Below, piece after piece: positions 6,441-14,108 of a DNA stretch of 46,280 bases. A model generated the notes under the pieces. It was not told the DNA's origin. It did not search any database and saw nothing but the letters and a program-made list of their open reading frames with translations. Numbering within the stretch: the first letter of the stretch is position 1; each line of letters opens with the position of its first letter. A program made the position numbers and the translations under genes. Origin of the DNA: a virus; the IMG/VR virus record IMGVR_UViG_3300042549_000870, positions 1 to 46,280 of that record. One strand, given 5' to 3'.

Positions 6441-8732
6441 ATGCCTTTGCAAAAACTGGAACTTCGACCCGGCGTTAATCGTGAGTCAACTTCGTATGCC
6501 AACGAGGGCGGCTTTTTTGCTGGTGATAAGATCCGGTTCCGTTCTGGCTACGCTGAAAAGATAGGTGGCTGGCAGAACATCAATGTCAATGGTAGTACGT
6601 TCAAGGGCGTCTGCCGTATGTTGTGGAATTGGATCAGCACGCTTGGTCAGAACCTCGTCGGTCTGGGAACAAGTCAAAAGGTCTACATTGAGCAAGGCGG
6701 CACCTACCATGACATTACCCCGCTTGGTAACTCGCTAACCCTTTCGCAGAATCCGTTCTCAACAACGTCGGGCAGTCGGCTTGTCACGGTTACAGCCTCG
6801 GCGCACTTGTCTTCTATTGGCACCTACGTCAACTTCTCTGGAGCCACTGCGGTGGCTAGCCTAACGTTGGACGGTCAGTATGAGATTCAAGCCGTTCCAA
6901 ATGCCAATACGTTCACCATCTATGCTTCTGCTACGGCAAGTTCCACGACGACTGGCGGCGGCTCGCTGGTCATTGCCAAGTTTGATATTGATGCAGGCAA
7001 CGCTGTCTATAGTTCGGGCGTTGGCTGGGGTGGCCCTCCTTGGGGATCGGGCGGGTGGGGTTCCTCCACAGGTGCCGGTGTGGAGATGCGTCTCTGGTCG
7101 ATGTTCAACTACGGCGATGATTTGATCTTCGCTGAGCGTAGTGGCGAGATTTATTTCTGGACGATAGACACCTCTATGTGGCCCCGTGCAGTTACGCTTG
7201 AAGAAAAAGCCAACACGGTCAATAAAGGCTTGACTTTTGGCGCGTTTGCTTCGGGTGTTACCACTATCGTTCTGGACGACACGACTGGGTTGGATACGGG
7301 CGCGGTACTGTCAGGTAGTGGCATCGTTACCGGTACATACGTCACAGAAGCATGGGACTTCAGTAACTCAGTCACAATCTCGCAGGCAACGAACGCCTCG
7401 GCTACGCTTTCGGCTATCTCGTTCAGTTACGCTGGTCGGCACGTGCCGAATGAAGTCAACACGATCATTAGTTCACCGGTCAGTGACTTCGTTATATCTT
7501 GCGGTTCTACCCCATACGATCCGACTAGTTTTGTTACAACGTTTGACCCACTTCTCGTGCGCTGGTCTGACCAAGGTGTGCCGTACGAATGGGTTCCTGC
7601 AGTGACTAACCAGTCAGGCGAACAGCGTTTGTCGAGTGGTTCGTACATTGTCACAGCCAATAATACCCGTCAGGAAGTTTTGGTCTGGACGGACACAGCC
7701 CTCTTCTCCATGCAGTACGTCGGGCCTCCGTTCGTGTGGTCGTTCACGCTGCTGGATCAAGACACTACTATCGCATCGCAGAACTCGGTGCTTACCGTGA
7801 ACAACGTGGTCTACTGGATGGGCCGCGATAAGTTCTTCATGTATTCGGGGCGCGTTGAGACGCTGCCTTGCACCCTTCGTCAGTTTGTCTATAACGACAT
7901 CAACTATGACCAGTTAAGTCAGGTTGCGGCAGGGGCCAACGAGGGCTACAACGAGATCTGGTGGTTCTATCCTTCTGCTAACAGCACCATTAATGACCGA
8001 TATGTCGTTTATAACTACCTTGAACGAATTTGGTACTACGGCAATTTGAACCGCACGTTCTGGGTACAGCACACGCAACGTACGTACCCGTTTGCGTCAT
8101 TCAACGTGCAGCAGGCATACCTTGCCACGAGCATCAACTCGTCGGTCACCACGATTGCCTTGACCGACACTTCGACCTTCCCGATGACTGGGACAATTAC
8201 GGTGGACTCGGAGAATATTTTCTACGCTGCCAAAGACGGCAACACCCTGACTAATTGTGTTCGTGGGTATGACGGCACGACGGCGGCATCGCATGGTCTT
8301 TATGCTTACGTAACTTACACCGTCGCTAACCAAATCATGCTGCACGAGGTGGGTAACGATGATCAGTCGGTCAGCCCTGCCCTGCCAATTGAGGCATACG
8401 TAGAGTCGTCTGACTTTGACATCCAAGACGGGCAGAGTTTTGGTTACGTCTGGCGCATCATCCCTGACCTTAATTTCACGGGGTCTACGGGTACAAGCCC
8501 GACTGTGACCCTCACGGTACGCCCTCGCCAGAACTCAGGTTCTAACTACACGAGCGCAGACAGCCCGACTGTAACGCGCACTTCAACGGTGCCGATCCAA
8601 CAGTACACGGGTCAGGTCTACACGCGAGTGCGGGGTCGTCAAATGGCCTTCAAAGTGTCTTCGGCTGATTTAGGCGTGGCGTGGCAGATGGGTGTTATGC
8701 GTATCGACGTTCGACCGGATGGACGCCGATGA
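6441..8732 (+). CDS. Tail nozzle / packaged-DNA stabilisation-like protein (P22 gp10/T7 gp12-like)
   Basis: The 763-residue protein opens with PLQKLELRPGVNRESTSYAN, then GGFFAGDKIRFRSGYAEKIGGW. This start is typical of P22 gp10-like stabilisation/tail-hub proteins of many podoviruses. Repeating beta strands follow, with phrases such as YGDDLIFAERSGEIYFW, LVWTDTALFSMQYVGPP and VVYWMGRDKFFMYSG, in keeping with a beta-propeller nozzle. It ends RVRGRQMAFKVSSADLGVAW. An internal Gly/Trp stretch (GWGGPPWGSGGWG, about base 7023-7060) resembles the N-terminus of the 1494-2282 product. It overlaps the next gene by 4 bp (ATGA). Confidence 0.7.
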   Translation: MPLQKLELRPGVNRESTSYANEGGFFAGDKIRFRSGYAEKIGGWQNINVNGSTFKGVCRMLWNWISTLGQNLVGLGTSQKVYIEQGGTYHDITPLGNSLTLSQNPFSTTSGSRLVTVTASAHLSSIGTYVNFSGATAVASLTLDGQYEIQAVPNANTFTIYASATASSTTTGGGSLVIAKFDIDAGNAVYSSGVGWGGPPWGSGGWGSSTGAGVEMRLWSMFNYGDDLIFAERSGEIYFWTIDTSMWPRAVTLEEKANTVNKGLTFGAFASGVTTIVLDDTTGLDTGAVLSGSGIVTGTYVTEAWDFSNSVTISQATNASATLSAISFSYAGRHVPNEVNTIISSPVSDFVISCGSTPYDPTSFVTTFDPLLVRWSDQGVPYEWVPAVTNQSGEQRLSSGSYIVTANNTRQEVLVWTDTALFSMQYVGPPFVWSFTLLDQDTTIASQNSVLTVNNVVYWMGRDKFFMYSGRVETLPCTLRQFVYNDINYDQLSQVAAGANEGYNEIWWFYPSANSTINDRYVVYNYLERIWYYGNLNRTFWVQHTQRTYPFASFNVQQAYLATSINSSVTTIALTDTSTFPMTGTITVDSENIFYAAKDGNTLTNCVRGYDGTTAASHGLYAYVTYTVANQIMLHEVGNDDQSVSPALPIEAYVESSDFDIQDGQSFGYVWRIIPDLNFTGSTGTSPTVTLTVRPRQNSGSNYTSADSPTVTRTSTVPIQQYTGQVYTRVRGRQMAFKVSSADLGVAWQMGVMRIDVRPDGRR

Positions 8733-9325
8733 CCGTCGCACGTGGCATATCTACGCCGAATTTGCCGGTTGCTCCGATTCAATACGAGCAGCGGTTTCAA
8801 GATCAATTTAGCAACGTCTTGCGGCTTTTCTTTAGGCAGGTAGCCAATCGGGTTAATTCACCGACCGCACACGGTTCGTATTTTGATACGACGACGCAGA
8901 CAAATCCGGTTGCGAATGCCGTTAATTTGTTTACTTACAATTCAGTAGTTACCCAGCAGGCTGTTACACGCGGTAACCCAACATCCAAAATCTACGTTGC
9001 TCAGACTGGGATTTATAACTTTCAGTTTTCTGCCCAGTTGGATAAAACGGGCGGTTCGGCAAGTGCCGTATATATCTGGCCTCGTATTAACGGGGTAAAC
9101 CTGCCGGACTCGGCTACCAAGATCGTTATCGACGGCCCCAACAACGAGATTGTGGCAGCGTGGAACTTTGTGCTTGTGCTGCAGGCAAACGACTATTTTG
9201 AGTTGGCTTGGGAGTCTCCTGACACCAATGTGGTCATTCCGTATGTTGCTGCGACAGGCAACATCCCAGCGATCCCCTCCATCATCTTGACGGTGGTTTG
9301 GGTATCAAATTACGAGGCTAACTAA
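8729..9325 (+). CDS. Jelly-roll (C1q/TNF-like) virion protein, 198 residues
   Basis: The ATG at 8729 is chosen because it overlaps the nozzle stop (ATGA); the in-frame extension upstream to 8681 is nozzle shadow. The N-terminus (ISTPNLPVAPIQYEQRFQDQ, then FSNVLRLFFRQ) is a short helix that often anchors phage proteins. The remainder is a beta domain with IYVAQTGIYNFQFSAQLDKT and NFVLVLQANDYFELAWES. This is the strand pattern of C1q/TNF-like jelly rolls used in phage fibres or head decorations. It lies next to the nozzle gene, so a tail-tip or fibre role is likely. Confidence 0.6.
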   Translation: MTVARGISTPNLPVAPIQYEQRFQDQFSNVLRLFFRQVANRVNSPTAHGSYFDTTTQTNPVANAVNLFTYNSVVTQQAVTRGNPTSKIYVAQTGIYNFQFSAQLDKTGGSASAVYIWPRINGVNLPDSATKIVIDGPNNEIVAAWNFVLVLQANDYFELAWESPDTNVVIPYVAATGNIPAIPSIILTVVWVSNYEAN

Positions 9326-9362
9326 TGATACTATCCATCAAACTTGACCCCGTGAGGGAGTT

Positions 9363-11996
9363 ATGAATCAGAGTCAGTCCATGGCGGGTCTCGCCTCCCT
9401 CGTGCAGTCACGGGGCCGGAACGGCGATTCCATGCTTGTCCACATGACCCCCGGCGAAGTGAAGGGTTTACATGCGCTGGCACTGGCCCACGGCGGTAGC
9501 CTGACCATCAACCCAGATACAGGGCTGGTAGAGGCAAACTTCCTTAAAAAACTACTGCCGACTGTCCTTGGGTTTGGGCTTAACTTTCTTTTCCCCGGCC
9601 TTGGTGCGTTGGGTAGTGCGGCCCTTGTAGGTGCGGGTGAAACCATCCGAACAAAGGGTGACCTTGGCAAGGGTTTGATGGCTGGCCTTGGCGCGTTTGG
9701 TGGTGCCAGTCTTGGTGCGGGACTTAGTGCGGCTGCGGGTACTGCGGGCGCTACGGGCGCTGGTGCTAGTAGCACTGGGGCTTTGACTGCCGAACAAATT
9801 GCTCAGAAAGCCATCACAGATGCTGGTCAGTTCGGGTACGCAAACGCAGTTCCTGCTGCTCAAACGGCTATGACAACTGCGGCTCCTGCTTCTGCGACGG
9901 CACCCGGCTTCTTCAATCAGATGGGTCAAGGTATCTCGGCTCTTGCTAATCCTGCTGGTCGTACCGCGTTCATGAATGCTGTGCCCGGTGGCATGATGGG
10001 TATTGCGGCTGGTGGTGTGGGCATCGCTGATGCACTATCTCCCGACTACAAGATGCCGACCGGCGGGAACATGGAGATTGACCAGTCCTACTACGAAGGT
10101 GGCGACTACGACCCTGTGACCGGGACATTCCGGCAGGGGCAGTGGCGTAAGGGCTATCCCGGCTTCCCTCCGCCGGGCATGGCAGGAGGCGGCGTAATTC
10201 CAGCCCCAAATGGTAATTATCCGTTGGCTAGGCCATCTAATTCCGTAGGTGGATATGGGCCAGACATCGACCCATATACGGGCGAAGAGCGGTTTGCCGC
10301 TGGTGGAGCGGCAGTGGGCCGACGAAGTTACGAAGAGATGCCGATAGACCCAGAGTTGGCTCGACCCAACTCAGCCAAGGCTGGTTGGATGCAGTACATG
10401 CAGCAGAACCCGGCAGAGCAACAGCGGTTTATTGATTCGGGTTATCCAGCAGAGTTTTTCCAACAAAATCCTGCAACTTTCACTGGCAATCGCCCGTTTG
10501 TTCCCGGTAAAGATGAAGCGGTTAGAGCCTCTGAACAAGCGCGGTTAGCGCAGCAGGGTATTACCTCTCCGTCTGCGATGCCGCAGTACCAGTCTGCTCC
10601 TCAAAGCGCAGACTCTTTTGCTTCTTATTTGCAGAACCTTAACCAGTACGTCACTTCGCCTGTCGCTGCTCCCACACCTCCCGCGCAGCAGCCTCCTCCT
10701 GCTAGGGTAACCCCTCCGGGCGCTGGTGGTAGATTGGTTGCTGGTGGTAGTTACTCTGGCGATGGCAGGATGCGTTGGGATTCGACTCAAGGCCGCTTCG
10801 TTACTGATGCTCCGCAAGGTCGTTTCGGCGGCACTGACCCGTTCTCGGATATTGGCAACATAGATTTGTCCAACTTTGGCAACATAGATTTTTCTAGGTT
10901 GCAAGAACTTATGGGCGGAATGAGTGGGGCCAGAGGCGGTAATACCCCCGGCCCAAGGGATAGGAACATGTACGACCAGTTTACTGGTGACATGGGCGAC
11001 GATATGGGTGACATGGGTAGTAGAGGTGTTCCCCCAACAACTTCGATGGGAGGCGGGATGTATGGCCCAACTACCGGCAATCAGCAGATAGAAATGGGTG
11101 ACATGGGCGATGTTGCCTACGCTGGCGGTACACCCGGCTTTGATATGACTGGCGGTATGGGCGGTATGGGTAACATGAGCGATCCTCGTGATATGCAGGA
11201 CAATCCGTATCAGCCCTCGTCACCGTTCAGCGAACCTGAGCGTGAGTACATCCCCACTCCGTTCAGTGAGCCTGAGCCGGTAAGATCGGGTGGGAATGGT
11301 CCGGGCACACCTCCCGGTTTTAAGGTTAATTCAAATTACGGACAGCCCGGACAGGACTATTACATTCAAGACCCCTCGTCACCGTTCAGCGAACCTGAGC
11401 GTAATTACATGCCCGAGCCTTATATGTCAGAAATGCAAGGAGGGTTCGGAAGTATGGGTGATATGCAGCAACCGGCTCCGCAACCCGTATCTGATATGGG
11501 CGGCTTCGGTATGTTTGGCGGTGGCGATGGTGGGCTGGGCTTTAGTGGTATGGGGCAACCGGCTCCGCAGCAGCCTGCTCCCTCGTTTGATATGAGCGGC
11601 TTTGGTGGGTTTGGCGGAATGCCACAGCAGCCTGCTCCCTCGTTTGATATGAACGGTATGAGCGGGGGCATGGATTTCGGTGGCGGTATGGACTATAGCG
11701 ACGGAGGCTTTGCTAGCGGTGGCGCGATCCAATACGCTGCGGGTGGTAAGTTCCTGCGCGGCCCCGGCGATGGCATGTCGGATGACATCAAGGCCAACAT
11801 CAACGGTGAGCAAGAAGCCCGGCTGGCTGATGGCGAGTTCGTCATCCCTGCCGATGTGGTTTCTCATATCGGTAACGGCTCAAGCGAAGCCGGTGCTGAT
11901 CGGCTCTACAAGATGATGGCCGATGTGCGTCGGGCAAGAACGGGTAAGCGTAAACAAGCCCCGGCAATTAAGGCTGGGAAGTACGTTCCAAAATGA
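9363..11996 (+). CDS. Gly/Met/Pro-rich virion protein, 877 residues
   Basis: The ATG at 9363 follows GAGGGAGTT. The N-terminus carries VHMTPGEVKGLHALALAHGG and an Ala/Gly hydrophobic region (GFGLNFLFPGLGALGSAALV) that may contact membranes. The middle is low complexity: Pro/Gln/Gly/Met-rich, with repeats SPFSEPER (twice at DNA level), QQPAPSFDM and MGDMGD. The last about 120 residues form a globular tail (FASGGAIQYAAGGKFLRGPG, then NGEQEARLADGEFVIPADVV), a motif seen at the ends of many large phage virion proteins. Position before the internal-protein genes suggests an internal or tail-associated virion component. Overlaps the acetyltransferase by 4 bp. Confidence 0.55.
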   Translation: MNQSQSMAGLASLVQSRGRNGDSMLVHMTPGEVKGLHALALAHGGSLTINPDTGLVEANFLKKLLPTVLGFGLNFLFPGLGALGSAALVGAGETIRTKGDLGKGLMAGLGAFGGASLGAGLSAAAGTAGATGAGASSTGALTAEQIAQKAITDAGQFGYANAVPAAQTAMTTAAPASATAPGFFNQMGQGISALANPAGRTAFMNAVPGGMMGIAAGGVGIADALSPDYKMPTGGNMEIDQSYYEGGDYDPVTGTFRQGQWRKGYPGFPPPGMAGGGVIPAPNGNYPLARPSNSVGGYGPDIDPYTGEERFAAGGAAVGRRSYEEMPIDPELARPNSAKAGWMQYMQQNPAEQQRFIDSGYPAEFFQQNPATFTGNRPFVPGKDEAVRASEQARLAQQGITSPSAMPQYQSAPQSADSFASYLQNLNQYVTSPVAAPTPPAQQPPPARVTPPGAGGRLVAGGSYSGDGRMRWDSTQGRFVTDAPQGRFGGTDPFSDIGNIDLSNFGNIDFSRLQELMGGMSGARGGNTPGPRDRNMYDQFTGDMGDDMGDMGSRGVPPTTSMGGGMYGPTTGNQQIEMGDMGDVAYAGGTPGFDMTGGMGGMGNMSDPRDMQDNPYQPSSPFSEPEREYIPTPFSEPEPVRSGGNGPGTPPGFKVNSNYGQPGQDYYIQDPSSPFSEPERNYMPEPYMSEMQGGFGSMGDMQQPAPQPVSDMGGFGMFGGGDGGLGFSGMGQPAPQQPAPSFDMSGFGGFGGMPQQPAPSFDMNGMSGGMDFGGGMDYSDGGFASGGAIQYAAGGKFLRGPGDGMSDDIKANINGEQEARLADGEFVIPADVVSHIGNGSSEAGADRLYKMMADVRRARTGKRKQAPAIKAGKYVPK

Positions 11997-12448
11997 TTGT
12001 ACGCCAAATTAAAAACGAAGATAGCGACTTGAAGAAGGTAATTGAACTTCTTGCAGGGCATTTTGTGCCGGAGCACAAGATGGGGCCATTGAGCGCGATT
12101 AACGTAAATCTTGAGAAAGGTATTAAGTGGGTTATTTATAATGTTAATGAGGCGGCGTTTGGCGTAGAAGAAGGTGGTAAACTTGTAGGTTCACTCGGCC
12201 TTCACCGTACGTCGCCTTGGTATTCTGATTCCGGGTATTTAGCAGACGGCTGGTTTTATGTTCTGCCTGAATACCGCAAAACCGGAGTGGGCAAAATGCT
12301 AATTGATGCGGCCAAACACCACGCCGAAGAGGCAAAAGTCCCACTCATTATAGGGGTCTTCACCAGCGAAGATGCGGGTACTAAAGCGCAGGTCATGCAG
12401 AAACTTGGCCTGACCATGGTCGGCGGTTTGTTCGCCGCAGGAGTTTAA
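11993..12448 (+). CDS. GNAT-family N-acetyltransferase, 151 residues
   Basis: The protein has the GNAT fold signature: an N-terminal MIVRQIKNEDSDLKKVIELL, a beta-hairpin centre (GGKLVGSLGL), then beta4-alpha3 with the acetyl-CoA motif A, FYVLPEYRKTGVGKMLIDAA, in which RKTGVG is the pyrophosphate-binding R/Q-x-x-G-x-G/A. The end (QVMQKLGLTMVGGLFAAGV) is the usual beta6-beta7 part. It would transfer an acetyl group from acetyl-CoA to an unknown amine. It is embedded between two structural genes (ATGA overlap upstream, 2-bp gap downstream). This suggests late expression, with either modification of a virion protein or packaging. Confidence 0.85.
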   Translation: MIVRQIKNEDSDLKKVIELLAGHFVPEHKMGPLSAINVNLEKGIKWVIYNVNEAAFGVEEGGKLVGSLGLHRTSPWYSDSGYLADGWFYVLPEYRKTGVGKMLIDAAKHHAEEAKVPLIIGVFTSEDAGTKAQVMQKLGLTMVGGLFAAGV

Positions 12449-12450
12449 CT

Positions 12451-14097
12451 ATGTGTGGCGGTGGCGGCGGTTCATCACAACCAACTAGTCAAACAGTTAC
12501 TCAGGTCACAATACCGCCTGAGTTGATGCCGTATGCCAAGAAAGCACTTGGCACTGCGGAAAGTCTTGTCTACAACAAGCCCTATGAAACCTTTGGCGGT
12601 CAGCGTTTTGCGGGGCTTAACCCGCTTCAGATGCAGGCCATGCAGCAGGTGCAGCAACAACAAGTTGCACCTCAATTAAGTTCAGCCACGGGTTTTGCAG
12701 GCCTTGCAGGTCTTCAAGCGCAACAACTGGGACAGTACGCCCCGTCGCAGTATCAAGGGTTAGACGTTAGTTATCTTGGCGCTCAGGCTCCTAACTTGCA
12801 GCAGTATCAAATGGGGCCAGCGGAGCGCGTTGGTGCTGATACCGTTTCTGCACAGAACTTGCAGCAGTACCAGATGGAGGGGCCGGAAAGCGTTGCGGCT
12901 CAAACTGATTTTGGTGCTGTCTCTGCGCCCGGCCTTCGCGACATTCAGATGGGTGGGCCGCAGCAGGTGCAGGCTGAGAAGTTTGGGCTGTCCTCGCTTC
13001 AGCCATACATGTCTCCGTACATGCAGGATGTCGTGGAGACCCAGAAGCGCGAGGCGATGCGCGATGTGGCCCGTCAGATTCCCGGTATGGGCGCTGCCGC
13101 TGCTCGTGCAGGTGGTCGTGGTGGTAGCCGTGAAGCATTGCTTCAGTCAGAGTCTCGCCGCAACCTTGCTAATCAGTTGCAGGGCATTCAGGCCACGGGT
13201 ACGCAGCAGGCGTTCCAGCAGGCTCAGCAGCAGTATGGCGTTGACCGTGCTCAAGCGTTGCAGGCGGCGCTGGCTAACCAGCAGGCTGGGCTTACTGCCG
13301 GTCAAGCCAATCTGCAAGCCGCACTCCAAACACAAGGGCTTGGCGCACAGCAGGGTATGCAGGCTGCGTTGGCTAACCAGCAGGCGCGTATTACTGGGGG
13401 CCAGATGGGCCTCCAAGCGTCGTTGGCTAATCAGCAGGCTCGACAGAGAGCGGCTGAGCAGAACCTTCAGGCTAGACTCGGCGTTCAGCAGTTGGGGGCA
13501 CAGCAGGGTCTACAGGCAGGACTCGCTAATCAGCAGGCTAGAATGCAGGCTGCACTTGCCAACCAGCAGGCGGGTCTGACCACTGGTCAGCAGAATCTTG
13601 CCGCCAAACTCGGTGTTCAGCAGTTGGGAGCGCAGCAGGGATTGCAGGCGCAGTTGGCTAATCAACAGTCCCAACTTCAGGCTCAGCAGCAGGCACTTGG
13701 TCAGCGTCAATTTGGTACTCAGTTTGGCGAACAGTCGCGGCAGTTCGGTGCCAATCTTGGACTGCAGGGTATCCAGCAACAGTTGGCTGCGGCGGGTATG
13801 CTTGGCAACCTTGGACAACAGCAGTTCGGTCAGCAGTCTGCAATCAATCAAGCGCAAGCGGCGGCGGGGCAGCAGTTGCAGGCGCAGGAGCAGCAGAGAC
13901 TTCAGGCTTCGTACGAAGACTTCCTTGCCCGTCAGCGTTACCCGTACACGCAACTTGGTTTCATGTCTGACCTCATCCGTGGTACGCCCACGGCTGGTGG
14001 TATCCAGACCATGTATCAAACGCCGCCTAGTATGCTGAGTCAAGTTGCTGGCGCGGGTCTTGGGTTAGCCGGTCTCTACGGCGCGGGTAGGGGTTAA
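12451..14097 (+). CDS. Gln-rich internal virion protein (T7 gp14-like position), 548 residues
   Basis: The protein starts MCGGGGGSSQPTSQTVTQ, a Gly/Ser start shared with many short-tailed-phage internal core proteins. It then has a Gln/Ala/Leu-rich body. At about 13250-13700 there are at least six copies of LANQQ within repeats such as GLQAALANQQARITGGQMGL and LGVQQLGAQQGLQ, which would form long amphipathic helices. It ends with an Ala/Gly hydrophobic tail (VAGAGLGLAGLYGAGRG). Together with the next two genes it resembles the gp14-gp15-gp16 ejection-protein set that builds a channel across the envelope. No enzymatic motif was seen. Confidence 0.6.
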   Translation: MCGGGGGSSQPTSQTVTQVTIPPELMPYAKKALGTAESLVYNKPYETFGGQRFAGLNPLQMQAMQQVQQQQVAPQLSSATGFAGLAGLQAQQLGQYAPSQYQGLDVSYLGAQAPNLQQYQMGPAERVGADTVSAQNLQQYQMEGPESVAAQTDFGAVSAPGLRDIQMGGPQQVQAEKFGLSSLQPYMSPYMQDVVETQKREAMRDVARQIPGMGAAAARAGGRGGSREALLQSESRRNLANQLQGIQATGTQQAFQQAQQQYGVDRAQALQAALANQQAGLTAGQANLQAALQTQGLGAQQGMQAALANQQARITGGQMGLQASLANQQARQRAAEQNLQARLGVQQLGAQQGLQAGLANQQARMQAALANQQAGLTTGQQNLAAKLGVQQLGAQQGLQAQLANQQSQLQAQQQALGQRQFGTQFGEQSRQFGANLGLQGIQQQLAAAGMLGNLGQQQFGQQSAINQAQAAAGQQLQAQEQQRLQASYEDFLARQRYPYTQLGFMSDLIRGTPTAGGIQTMYQTPPSMLSQVAGAGLGLAGLYGAGRG

Positions 14098-14108
14098 GGA
14101 GAACAAAC

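Noticed and set aside
11420-11671. Pro/Ile/Ser-rich frame on the - strand inside the 877-residue gene
   Set aside because: It is the antisense of Gly/Met-rich repeats and has no ribosome site; the same holds for other antisense frames over the late genes.
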